64,000 nucleotides of DNA from Rhodospirillaceae bacterium SYSU D60007 (GTDB lineage Bacteria; Pseudomonadota; Alphaproteobacteria; Reyranellales; Reyranellaceae), in the NCBI GenBank assembly GCA_003574685.1, contig QOCQ01000003.1, forward strand, positions 186,001 through 250,000, in the 5' to 3' direction. Both the position numbers and the translations under genes were made by a program. Under the pieces are notes generated by a model. It saw only the letters and a program-made list of their open reading frames with translations. It was not told where the DNA came from and ran no database searches. This document shows, piece after piece, positions 44,821 to 53,176 of this stretch (its first letter is position 1; the number at the start of each line of letters is the position of its first letter).

Positions 44821-46152
44821 ATGTCGGGCTCCAGGCTTTCTCGGCGCACGTTTCAGCGACTGGCTGCCGGCACCGCACTGGCTGCCCCCTTTGTCCGCGG
44901 CGCACATGCCGCCGGCAAGATTTCGATCGGCTTCTGGGATCACTGGGTCCCGGGCGCCAACAAGGCGACGACAGACCTCTGCAATGAATGGGCCGCGAAG
45001 GAAAAGGTCGAGGTTCAGATCGACTACATTACCTCGCAGGGCAACAAGAACCGGCTGACCATAGCCGCCGAGGCGCAGGCGCGCGCCGGCCATGACATCA
45101 TGGCGATGCCCTCGTGGGAGCCGCACGACAAGGCCAAGCTGATGGAGCCGCTGGACGACCTGATGGAGCCGCTGATCAAGGCCAACGGCGCCGTCAATCC
45201 GACGGTCGAATATCTGGGCAAAGCCGACGGTCACTGGCTCGTGGTGCCAGCCACAGCCGGCAGCCAGATCAAGGGCCCATGCTCGCGCATTGATCTGTTG
45301 AAGGAGCACGCGGGCGTTGACATCCAGGCGCTCTACCCCGCCGGCAGTCCGCCCAAGGCCGACGCGTGGACCATGGATGCGTACCTGAAGGCAGCGCAGG
45401 CCTGCCACAAGGCGGGCTTCCCCTTCGGCGTTGGTGTTGGCGGCACACCCGATTCGGTTGATACCGCTGGCGCCATCTTCTCCGCCTTCGGCGCCGTGCT
45501 CGTCGACGCCAAGGGCAACATCACGGTCAAGTCCGACACTGTCCGCCAGGCACTCGACTACTACAAGCAACTTATGGCGGTACTGCCGCCCGACGTGCCG
45601 GCCTGGGACGATGCGTCAAACAACAAGTGGCTGATCTCGGGCAAGGGCGCCGCCATCATGAACCCGCCCAGCGCCTGGGCGGTGGCCAAGCGCGACGCCC
45701 CGAAGATCGCCGAGCAGTTGTGGACCCATGGCGCGCCCATCGGGCCGAAGGGGCGCTTCGCACCGTTCGTGCCGTATTTCTGGGGCGTGTGGAACTTCGG
45801 CCGGAATAAGTCGGCGGCCAAGAGCCTGCTGCTGCACCTATCCCAGGCCTCGGCGGCCGAGAAGATGGTGGCGGCGAGCGGAGGCTACGATCTGCCGGCG
45901 TTCGAGAAGCTAACTCTCTTCAAGACATGGGTCGAGGAAGGCCCGCCGAAGGGGACGCTGTACCACTACCCCAATCCTTACAATCATCAGGTGTTGTCGA
46001 TGGCGGGTGCGCCTGCGCCGCCGAAAATCGCGGTGCAGATCTATACCCAGGCGATCATGACCAAGATGGCGGTGCGGCACTTCCAGGGCGAGGCGATGGA
46101 GAAGACGCTGGCCTGGGCGGCCAGCGAGCTGGAAGGCTTCATGCGGACGTAA
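44821..46152 (+). CDS. sugar ABC transporter substrate-binding protein, paralogue 2
   Basis: Second solute-binding protein of 443 residues with a canonical-looking Tat signal, SRRTFQRLAAGTALAAPFVRGAHA. The mature sequence KISIGFWDHWVPGANKATTDLCNEW is nearly that of paralogue 1, and both share the CSRID, AGSPPKAD, DDASNNKW, NPPSAWAVAKRDAP and GGYDLP blocks. A tandem duplication is evident. GGGAGGGG precedes the start. It is followed by another perfect stem-loop and then the two permeases, so one membrane complex may serve two binding proteins of different specificity. Confidence 0.93.
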   Translation: MSGSRLSRRTFQRLAAGTALAAPFVRGAHAAGKISIGFWDHWVPGANKATTDLCNEWAAKEKVEVQIDYITSQGNKNRLTIAAEAQARAGHDIMAMPSWEPHDKAKLMEPLDDLMEPLIKANGAVNPTVEYLGKADGHWLVVPATAGSQIKGPCSRIDLLKEHAGVDIQALYPAGSPPKADAWTMDAYLKAAQACHKAGFPFGVGVGGTPDSVDTAGAIFSAFGAVLVDAKGNITVKSDTVRQALDYYKQLMAVLPPDVPAWDDASNNKWLISGKGAAIMNPPSAWAVAKRDAPKIAEQLWTHGAPIGPKGRFAPFVPYFWGVWNFGRNKSAAKSLLLHLSQASAAEKMVAASGGYDLPAFEKLTLFKTWVEEGPPKGTLYHYPNPYNHQVLSMAGAPAPPKIAVQIYTQAIMTKMAVRHFQGEAMEKTLAWAASELEGFMRT

Positions 46153-46156
46153 CAAC

Positions 46157-46187
46157 GTTCGGAGCGCAGGCATGCCGCGCTCCGAAC
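46157..46187 (+). other. perfect stem-loop between binding-protein 2 and the permease gene
   Basis: GTTCGGAGCGC (46157-46167) and GCGCTCCGAAC (46177-46187) are exact complements around a 9-base loop, starting 5 bases after the stop of paralogue 2. No T-run follows. This placement after a binding-protein gene matches elements that stabilise the upstream message in ABC operons. Confidence 0.78.
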
Positions 46188-46209
46188 AGGGTGAGAGCGA
46201 GGAACATTC

Positions 46210-47142
46210 ATGGCTGATATCGCGGTATCGCGTGCCGGCACAGTAAACGGCGCCGGCGGCCGGACCAGCCTGCACCGGCTGATGCAGCGCAAGTCTACCG
46301 TGGCCTTCCTGATGGCCCTGCCGCTGATCACTGTGATCGTGCTGCTGGTCGTCTATCCGGCAATCTATTCGCTGCATCTGGCGACGCTGAACAAGTCGAT
46401 GGAGCGCTTTGTCGGGTTCGGCAACTTCACTTTCCTGTTCGGGCGCGAGACGTTCTGGCTGGTCGTCAAGCAGTCGTGCATCTTCGCCATCACGGCTGTT
46501 GTGTTCAAAGCGCTGATAGGCTTCGTCGTGGCGCATTTCGTGCACAACATCCCCAGCAAGGGGCAGCGCAAGTGGCGGGGCATGCTGCTCGTGCCATGGG
46601 TCATCCCGCCGGCGATGAGCACGCTTGCCTGGCTGTGGCTGTTCGATCCCTCCTACAGCGCCTTCAACTGGATCCTGGCCCTGTTCGGGATCGACCCGGT
46701 TCCGTGGACGGGCGACGCCTACTGGGCGCGCTTTTCGGTCATCCTGGTCAACATCTGGATCGGTGCCCCGTTCTTCATGATCATGTATCTGGCCGCGCTG
46801 AAGTCGGTACCCGAGCAACTCTACGAAGCCGCCGCGATTGACGGCGCCACATGGTGGCAGCGCATCTGGTACGTGACCTTGCCGATGATGCGCAACATTA
46901 TCGCGATCACCACGCTGTTCTCGCTGATCGTCACGTTCGCGAACTTCGATATCGTGCGCGTGCTGACGGCCGGCGGCCCCCTCGACCACACCCATGTGTT
47001 CGCCACCTGGGCCTTCCGTGTGGGCATCGAGGGCGGCGACATCCCGCTGGGCGCGAGCGTGTCGCTGTTCATGGTGCCGATCCTGGCCGTGGCGGCCTGG
47101 TTTATCCTGCGCGACATCACCAAGCGGGGGAATGAAGCATGA
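46210..47142 (+). CDS. sugar ABC transporter permease (MalF/UgpA-type)
   Basis: Inner-membrane permease of 310 residues with six hydrophobic segments. The ATPase-coupling EAA loop is seen as YEAAAIDGATWWQRIWYVTLPMM. The first helix (STVAFLMALPLITVIVLLVVYPAIYSLHLA) is typical of CUT1-family permeases. GCGAGGAAC lies before the start. The last codons overlap the next permease start (ATGA at 47139-47142), so the two subunits are translationally coupled. Confidence 0.93.
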   Translation: MADIAVSRAGTVNGAGGRTSLHRLMQRKSTVAFLMALPLITVIVLLVVYPAIYSLHLATLNKSMERFVGFGNFTFLFGRETFWLVVKQSCIFAITAVVFKALIGFVVAHFVHNIPSKGQRKWRGMLLVPWVIPPAMSTLAWLWLFDPSYSAFNWILALFGIDPVPWTGDAYWARFSVILVNIWIGAPFFMIMYLAALKSVPEQLYEAAAIDGATWWQRIWYVTLPMMRNIIAITTLFSLIVTFANFDIVRVLTAGGPLDHTHVFATWAFRVGIEGGDIPLGASVSLFMVPILAVAAWFILRDITKRGNEA

Positions 47143-48050
47143 CCGCCGTCACTGCCAGCGATGCCGTGGCCGCGCCACGGCCGAAGTACGGCAGCATCAG
47201 CAAAAGCCGCCGGTGGGCGCTGCGCTGGTCCTACTTCTTCCTCGTGCTGTTCGCGATCTTCTTCCTGACGCCGCCCATATACATGTTCATCACCTCGCTG
47301 AAGAGCAGCGCGGAAATCTCGGCGGCGACCAATCCGTGGTGGGTGTTCGAGCCGACGCTGGAAAACTACATCGAACTCCTGACCCAGAACCAGTACCTGA
47401 TCTTTTTCCGCAACTCGGCGATTGTCTCGGTCTGCGTCGTATCGATTACCATGATCATCAGCGTGCTCGCGGCCTTCGCGCTGGCCCGGATGAAGTTCTG
47501 GGGATCGGCAACTCTCGCAACCGGTGTGTTCCTTACCTACCTGATCCCGGAAACCCTGCTGTTCATCCCGCTCTTCAAGACGTTTGCGTTCGTGCGCGAC
47601 ACGACGGGCATCGAGCTGATGAACCACTGGTGGACGCTCATCATCCTTTATCCGACCCTGACGGTGCCGTTTTGCACCTGGATCATGATCGGCTACTTCG
47701 CCAGCATCCCCAAGGAACTGGATGAGGCGGCGCTGATCGACGGTGCGACATGGCTGCAGACGCTTACCAAGATCTTCATTCCGGTGGCGCTGCCCGGCCT
47801 CATCGCGGCCACCATCTTCGCCTTCACGGTTTCGTGGGCGCAGTTCCTGTATCCGCTCGCCTTCACGACCTCGACTGACCAGCTTGTGCTGCCGGTCGGC
47901 ATCGTCACCACCCTGATCAAGGGCGACGTGTTCAACTGGGGCCAGATCATGACTGGTGCCCTGCTGGGCGCCGCCCCGCCGCTGATCATCTACGCCTTCC
48001 TAATGGACTACTACATCGCCGGCCTGACTGCCGGCGCCACCAAGGGCTGA
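47139..48050 (+). CDS. carbohydrate ABC transporter permease (MalG/UgpE-type)
   Basis: Second permease, 303 residues, six hydrophobic segments. The EAA loop is DEAALIDGATWLQTLTKIFIPVALPG. The first helix is SYFFLVLFAIFFLTPPIYMFITSLKS. It overlaps the previous permease by 4 bases and is followed 29 bases later by the ATPase gene. It forms a heterodimer with the upstream permease in CUT1-type systems. Confidence 0.93.
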   Translation: MTAVTASDAVAAPRPKYGSISKSRRWALRWSYFFLVLFAIFFLTPPIYMFITSLKSSAEISAATNPWWVFEPTLENYIELLTQNQYLIFFRNSAIVSVCVVSITMIISVLAAFALARMKFWGSATLATGVFLTYLIPETLLFIPLFKTFAFVRDTTGIELMNHWWTLIILYPTLTVPFCTWIMIGYFASIPKELDEAALIDGATWLQTLTKIFIPVALPGLIAATIFAFTVSWAQFLYPLAFTTSTDQLVLPVGIVTTLIKGDVFNWGQIMTGALLGAAPPLIIYAFLMDYYIAGLTAGATKG

Positions 48051-48079
48051 GCAGCATAACAGGGAGTTCCGGACAGACG

Positions 48080-49180
48080 ATGGCACAGGTTTCGTTGCGC
48101 AAGGTCGTGAAGCTCTACGACCAGACGCCCGCCGTTCGCGGCATCGATCTCGAGATCGCGGACAAGGAGTTCATCGTGCTGGTCGGGCCGTCCGGCTGCG
48201 GCAAGAGCACGACCCTGCGCATGATCGCCGGGCTGGAGGAGATTACTGACGGGCAGATCGCGATTGGTGGTGACGTCGTCAACGACGTCCCGCCCAAGGA
48301 TCGCGACATCGCAATGGTGTTCCAGAACTATGCGCTCTATCCCCACATGAGCGTGTTCGAGAACATGTCGTTCGGCCTGCGGCTCAAGCGTGTGGCGAAA
48401 GACGAGATCCGCCGACGGGTGGACGACGCGGCCCGCATTCTCGACATCACTGAGCTACTAGACCGCAAGCCCAAGCAGCTTTCCGGCGGCCAGCGCCAGC
48501 GCGTGGCAATGGGCCGCGCCATTGTGCGCGATCCCAAGGTGTTCCTCTTCGACGAGCCGCTGTCCAACCTCGACGCCAAGCTTCGCGTGCAGATGCGCAC
48601 CGAGATCAAGAAAGTACACCAGAAGGTGCGGACGACCACGGTCTACGTCACCCATGACCAGGTCGAGGCGATGACGCTGGCCGACCGCGTCGTGGTCATG
48701 AATGGCGGCATTATCGAGCAGGTCGGAGCGCCCAACGATCTCTATCATTCGCCGCAGACCAAGTTCGTAGCCGGCTTCATCGGATCGCCGGCGATGAACT
48801 TTCTCCCCTGCCGGATCGAGGAGGCAGCGGGAGCCCTGCGGGTGCGCCTGTCCGACAATCTGTCGTTCCCGGTGCCCGAGGACCGCACGGCGCGCTACAA
48901 GCCGCATGCCGGCAAAACCAGCCTGATGTTCGGCTTGCGCCCGGAGCACATCACCGAGGTGCCGCGGCACGTCGAACCAAACCAGCATCCCTTCGAGGTC
49001 ACGATCGAAGTGACGGAGCCGATGGGCATGGAGACGCTGGTCTACTTTACCATCGACGGCACTGAAATCTGCGGCCGGGTCAATCCCAATGCCGGCGCCA
49101 CCGACGGCGGCAAGATGAAGCTGCTGGCCGATCTGAACAACATGCACATCATCGACGACACGACGGCCAGGGTGCTCTAG
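48080..49180 (+). CDS. sugar ABC transporter ATP-binding protein (MalK/UgpC-type)
   Basis: ATPase of 366 residues. Walker A is GPSGCGKSTTLRMIAGLE, the signature LSGGQRQRVAMGRAIVRDPKV, Walker B FLFDEPLSNLDAKLR, and the switch is YVTHDQVEAM. The C-terminal TOBE/OB region (about 240-366; GLRPEHIT, GMETLVYFTIDG) is typical of the CUT1 subclass that can also be a regulatory site. It is the last gene of the transporter and is followed by a terminator-like structure at 49197-49238. Confidence 0.94.
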   Translation: MAQVSLRKVVKLYDQTPAVRGIDLEIADKEFIVLVGPSGCGKSTTLRMIAGLEEITDGQIAIGGDVVNDVPPKDRDIAMVFQNYALYPHMSVFENMSFGLRLKRVAKDEIRRRVDDAARILDITELLDRKPKQLSGGQRQRVAMGRAIVRDPKVFLFDEPLSNLDAKLRVQMRTEIKKVHQKVRTTTVYVTHDQVEAMTLADRVVVMNGGIIEQVGAPNDLYHSPQTKFVAGFIGSPAMNFLPCRIEEAAGALRVRLSDNLSFPVPEDRTARYKPHAGKTSLMFGLRPEHITEVPRHVEPNQHPFEVTIEVTEPMGMETLVYFTIDGTEICGRVNPNAGATDGGKMKLLADLNNMHIIDDTTARVL

Positions 49181-49196
49181 TTTGCGTCATCGCCAC

Positions 49197-49238
49197 GCGG
49201 CGCCCCGGCGTGAGGCCGCGGGCGCCGCACTCGTTTTC
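49197..49238 (+). terminator. terminator-like hairpin after the sugar ABC operon
   Basis: GCGGCGCCC (49197-49205) pairs with GGGCGCCGC (49220-49228), and an inner CGGC/GCCG stem extends it; a short T-run (GTTTTC, to 49237) follows 4 bases later. It lies 16 bases after the MalK-type stop and 24 bases before the next gene, so it may partly end transcription before the SDR. Confidence 0.55.
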
Positions 49239-49261
49239 GACACCAACCGCATGAGGATTCC

Positions 49262-50041
49262 ATGGCCGCTCTGGAAGGAAAGATCGCCTGGGTGACAGGC
49301 GCCGGTACGGGCATCGGACAAGCTGCGGCCGTAGCCCTCGCCCGCGAAGGGGCGACAGTCGTGCTGACTGGCCGCCGCAAGGAGCCGCTGGACGAAACCG
49401 TGGCGGCCATTGCGAAGGCAGGTGGCAAGGCAGTCGCCAAACCAGGCGACATGATGAAGGCCGAAATGGTCAATCGGGTGGTCGCTGACATCGACAAGGA
49501 GTTCGGCCGGCTCGACATCCTGGTCAACAATGCCGGCCTCAATATTACCGAGCGGAACTGGAAACAGCTTACGCCGGAGGGGCTGGACACCGTGGTCCAG
49601 GGAAACCTGTCGAGCGCGTTCTACTGCGCGATGGCCGTCCTGCCGATCATGCGGCGCCAGAGAGATGGCGTCCTGATCCACACATCGTCATGGGCAGGAC
49701 GCTGGGTCAGCCCTCTCAGTGGTTCGGCCTACAATGCTGCCAAGCACGGGGTTGTGGCGATGAGCCACGGCATCAACATGGAGGAATGCGTCAACGGAAT
49801 CCGTTCCTGCGTGGTCTGCCCAGGCGAGGTCGCGACGCCCATCCTGGACAAGCGTCCTGTTCCGGTGAGCCAGGAAGACCGGGCCAAGATGGTGCAATCC
49901 GAGGATTGCGGCGACCTGATCCGCTACATTGCCTGCCTGCCGCCGCACGTCTGCATCAACGAGGTCGTGATCAGCCCGACCTGGAATCGCGGCTACGTCG
50001 CGGCCCTTCAGCAGCCGCACGTTGGCGCCAGCAAGAAGTAA
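49262..50041 (+). CDS. SDR family oxidoreductase
   Basis: Classical short-chain dehydrogenase of 259 residues. The cofactor loop is TGAGTGIGQAAAVALAREG, NNAG is present, and the catalytic region is SAYNAAKHGVVAMSHG. It resembles the serine/3-hydroxyacid type subgroup. It begins 24 bases after the terminator-like hairpin behind the ABC operon, and the Ldh2-family gene starts 6 bases after its stop. Probably an oxidation step of the compound brought in by the transporter. Confidence 0.88.
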   Translation: MAALEGKIAWVTGAGTGIGQAAAVALAREGATVVLTGRRKEPLDETVAAIAKAGGKAVAKPGDMMKAEMVNRVVADIDKEFGRLDILVNNAGLNITERNWKQLTPEGLDTVVQGNLSSAFYCAMAVLPIMRRQRDGVLIHTSSWAGRWVSPLSGSAYNAAKHGVVAMSHGINMEECVNGIRSCVVCPGEVATPILDKRPVPVSQEDRAKMVQSEDCGDLIRYIACLPPHVCINEVVISPTWNRGYVAALQQPHVGASKK

Positions 50042-50047
50042 GATCGT

Positions 50048-51134
50048 ATGAGCATTACAATCGCTGCCTCGTCGCTGGCGGGTTCGTACGGGACATCTTC
50101 GTCGCGGCGGGCTGCTCTTCCGACGAGGCGGAGCGTATCGGCAAATACCTGGTCGAGGCCAATCTTACCGGGCATGACAGCCACGGGGTCATCCGCGTGC
50201 CGCGCTATGTGCAGATGCTCAGGGATGGCGCCATCGTCCCGGACGTGACCGTCGACGTGGTGATCGACACGCCGGTACTGGCTGTTGTGGACGGCAAGTA
50301 TGGGTTCGGCCAGACAGTTGCCCCACAGGCGGTGCGCCTCGGTATCGACAAGTGCAAGCGCATGGGCCTGAGTGCGGTGGCCCTGCGCAATGCCGGCCAT
50401 ACGGGCCGGACCGGCGACTTCGCCGAGATGGCGGCGGCGGAAGGGCTCGTATCGGTCCACTTCGTGAACGCGCGCGGCAGCGTGCTGGTCGCCCCCTATG
50501 GCGGCGTCGAGCGCCGCTTCTCGACGGCGCCCTTCTGCGTCGGCATCCCCCGCGCCGAAGCGCCGCCGCTGGTGCTAGACTTCGCGACCTCGATCGTCGC
50601 CGAGGGCAAGGTGCTGGTGGCCAGCCAGGGTGGCAAGGCCATCCCGGCCGATGCATTGATCGGACCCGGCGGCGCCACCAGCGACGATCCTCATCTGCTC
50701 TATGGCGACTACACGCCTGATGGACCGCGAGTCCATCGCAACGGAAAGGGCGCGATCCGGGCATTCGGCGAACACAAGGGTTCGGGGCTTGCCTTCATGT
50801 GCGAGCTGCTCGGCGGTGCTCTCACCGGCAATGGTGCGACGCAGGACGGGCAGCGCTTCGCCAACGCATGTTCTCGTTCTATGTGAACCCCGGCCTCGTC
50901 GATCCGGCGGACTTCTTCGGACCAGAGGTGGCCCGGTACACCGCCTTCGTGAAGGCCTCGCGTCCCGCGACGTCGGAACAGGAAGTGCTCGTGGCCGGTG
51001 AACCGGAGATTCGCATGCGTGCGAAGCGCCAGGCCGAAGGTCTTCCCCTGCCCGATGACACATGGACCAGCATTGTCAATGCCGCGCGGCTCGTTGGCCT
51101 TGACGAAAGGCGAATCCAGCAGGTGGCATTCTGA
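50048..51134 (+). pseudogene. malate/L-lactate (Ldh2) family dehydrogenase, two single-base frameshifts
   Basis: The three reading-frame pieces together make a complete enzyme of about 362 residues. The start MSITIAASSLAG (50048-50082) continues as FVRDIFVAAGCSSDEAERIGKYL in another frame, then GMFSFYVNPGLVDP in a third from about 50866. Both breaks are explained by one missing G: in GCGGGTTC (50078-50085) and in AACGCATG (50863-50870). Conserved NAD-dependent Ldh2 segments (GHDSHGVIRVPRY, RNAGHTGRTGDFAEMAA, FGEHKGSGLAFMCELLGGALTG) are intact. It may be a real pseudogene, or two sequence errors in G-rich positions. Family members oxidise malate, lactate, ureidoglycolate or similar 2-hydroxy acids. 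Confidence 0.85.
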
Positions 51135-51220
51135 TAGTGGCTTCTGTCAGGGGGTGCGGTGTGCCTCTTGATCGGGCAAACGAACAGGATGATGCTGGCT
51201 TTCTGGTGCGGAGCAGCGAA

Positions 51221-51619
51221 ATGGGCTTCAGCATTCAACGCATCGATCATGTCGTGCTCCGGGTACATGACCTCGATGGCATGATCCGCTTCTACGAACG
51301 GGCGCTCGGCTGCACGGTGGAGCGGCGGCTCGATAGATTGCAACTCGTGCAGTTGCGCGCCGGCGATTGTCTGCTCGATCTGGTCAAGAACGATGCGCAC
51401 CGCGACGGCGCAAACATGGACCATCTTTGCTTCAGGATCGAACCGTTCGACTTGCAGACCATCGCGCAAGCACTGGAACCGTTCGGCGTTTCGCCCGGCG
51501 AGGTGGTTCAGCGCTACGGTGCGGAAGGCGATGGCCCTTCCGTCTATTTTAATGACCCCGAGGGCAATCAGATCGAGCTGAAGGGCCCGGCTACCAGCCC
51601 GCCGCTCCGTCGCCGCTGA
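51221..51619 (+). CDS. VOC (glyoxalase/dioxygenase-fold) family protein
   Basis: Protein of 132 residues with two beta-alpha-beta modules. Metal ligands of the vicinal-oxygen-chelate fold appear as His in QRIDHVVLRV, His in MDHLCFRIE and Glu in NDPEGNQIELKG. GGAG stands before ATG 51221; the frame opens at GTG 51137 without homology. It lies 86 bases after the Ldh2 gene. It could be a lyase, isomerase or binding protein; substrate unknown. Confidence 0.85.
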   Translation: MGFSIQRIDHVVLRVHDLDGMIRFYERALGCTVERRLDRLQLVQLRAGDCLLDLVKNDAHRDGANMDHLCFRIEPFDLQTIAQALEPFGVSPGEVVQRYGAEGDGPSVYFNDPEGNQIELKGPATSPPLRRR

Positions 51620-51649
51620 CGCGCTTCTGCCGGCTCCGTGCGCGACAGT

Positions 51650-51671
51650 GCAGGGACAAGGGAATCCCTGC
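51650..51671 (+). other. stem-loop after the VOC gene
   Basis: GCAGGGA and TCCCTGC form a 7-base-pair stem with an 8-base loop, 31 bases after the VOC stop, without a T-run. It may mark the 3' end of that transcript. The rest of the 51620-51838 gap shows no recognisable element apart from a GGGAG site before atuA. Confidence 0.35.
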
Positions 51672-51838
51672 CGCCAAACTGGAGCCACATTGAGCAGGCC
51701 GCATACTGGCGCCATCGTGCCTGGCGCGCTCAGGCATAGTTACGTTCAGATCGGGGGCCCAGGGGTGCTTGCGCAGTCGAGAGTTCAGGGCGGCGGGACT
51801 GTCGCCACGACGATCCTCCCGATATCAGGGAGAGCGGG

Positions 51839-53176
51839 ATGAAACGATCGTTGCGTATCGCTTGCGGTGCCGGATTCTCCTCCGATCGCCTCGAGCCCGC
51901 TGTAGAACTGGCCCAGCGGGGTGCGCTCGACTATCTGATCTTTGAGTGTCTGGGCGAACGGACCATGGCATTCGCGCACCGGGATCGTATGCTTGACGGC
52001 GCCAAGGGTTACAATCCGCATGTAGCCCAGCGCATGCGGGCGGTTCTGCCCGCCTGCCGCCGGCATGGCACCGTCGTCGTCACCAACATGGGTGCCGCAA
52101 ACCCGCTCGCGGCAGCCCATTTGACGGTCGGCATCGCCCGCGAGCTTGGTCTGGCGGGTCTCAAGGTCGCCTGCATCGAGGGCGACGATGTTACGCGACA
52201 GATCGGACCGGACACACCATTGCATGACAGGCAAGGCAATGTTCGCGATGTTGGGCTGCCGGTCGTCGGCGCCAACGCCTATCTCGGGGCCGAGGCGCTT
52301 CTGCCGGCGCTTAAGTCCGGCGCGGATGTCGTCCTTGCGGGACGCGTTGCCGATCCGTCGCTGTTTGTTGCGCCGCTGGCCCATGGTTTTCAGTGGACGA
52401 TGGATGACTGGCAGCTTCTCGGCCGGGCCACTGCCGTCGGCCACCTGCTGGAGTGCGGCATGCAGGTTACCGGGGGCTACTTCGCCGATCCCGGATTCAA
52501 GGATGTGCCCCGACTTGTGGATTGCGGTTTTCCGATCGCCGAGGTCAACTTTGACGGCGGCTTCGTGGTCACCAAGCTGCCCGACAGCGGCGGGTGCGTC
52601 ACCACGGCGACGGTCAAGGAGCAGCTTCTCTATGAAGTGCACGATCCCGCGAGCTACCTGACGCCGGATGTCACGGCCGATTTCTCCGCAGTGCAGATCG
52701 AACAGGCCGGCGATGATCGCGTTCGCGTGACCGGCGCGGACGGCAACCGTCGCCCGGACCGGCTCAAGGTGACCATTGGCTTCGACGGCGGTTTTCTTGC
52801 CGAGAGCGGCATCAGCTATGCAGGTCCGAATGCGCAGGCGCGGGCGCGGCTGGCGGGCGAAATCGTCTGGCAGCGCTTGTCGCGCAACAACGCGCTGCAG
52901 GGCGACCTGCGCATCGACATGATCGGCGTCAACTCGCTGCATGGCACGGCACACCAGCAGGCTACGGACACCGAGGACGTACGGTTGCGCGTGGCGCTGC
53001 GCTCGCGTCGGCGTGAAGAGATCGACACGATGCTGTGGGAAGTCGAGGCCCTGCTGTGCTGCGGGCCCGCCGGTGGCGGCGGCTATCGCGCGTCCGTGTC
53101 GCCCTGCGTCGTCACGCATTCAGCCCTGATCGCACGCGAGCAGGTGCGCCCCACACTGAGGATGTTCACCGCATGA
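51839..53176 (+). CDS. AtuA-like (DUF1446) family protein, large subunit
   Basis: Protein of 445 residues from the family of AtuA, named for acyclic terpene utilisation in Pseudomonas, where its chemistry is not settled. The N-terminus is characteristic: RIACGAGFSSDRLEPAVELAQRGALDYLIFECLGERTMAFAH, then TNMGAANP, VVLAGRVADPSLFVAPL and the CGPAGGGGYRASV ending. In one-gene members a small ferredoxin-like-fold domain follows; here it is a separate gene overlapping by 4 bases. GGGAGAGC precedes the start. It probably works with the Ldh2/SDR/aldolase genes in hydroxy-acid breakdown. Confidence 0.85.
   Translation: MKRSLRIACGAGFSSDRLEPAVELAQRGALDYLIFECLGERTMAFAHRDRMLDGAKGYNPHVAQRMRAVLPACRRHGTVVVTNMGAANPLAAAHLTVGIARELGLAGLKVACIEGDDVTRQIGPDTPLHDRQGNVRDVGLPVVGANAYLGAEALLPALKSGADVVLAGRVADPSLFVAPLAHGFQWTMDDWQLLGRATAVGHLLECGMQVTGGYFADPGFKDVPRLVDCGFPIAEVNFDGGFVVTKLPDSGGCVTTATVKEQLLYEVHDPASYLTPDVTADFSAVQIEQAGDDRVRVTGADGNRRPDRLKVTIGFDGGFLAESGISYAGPNAQARARLAGEIVWQRLSRNNALQGDLRIDMIGVNSLHGTAHQQATDTEDVRLRVALRSRRREEIDTMLWEVEALLCCGPAGGGGYRASVSPCVVTHSALIAREQVRPTLRMFTA

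Noticed and set aside
44032-45570. 512-codon minus-strand open frame across both binding-protein genes
   Set aside because: It exists only because the two paralogues share codon structure; the sense proteins are unambiguous.
50219-50764. Minus-strand open frame opposite the frameshifted Ldh2 gene
   Set aside because: Considered because the sense gene is broken, but its translation is proline/arginine-rich with no family, while the sense frames rebuild a full Ldh2 protein.
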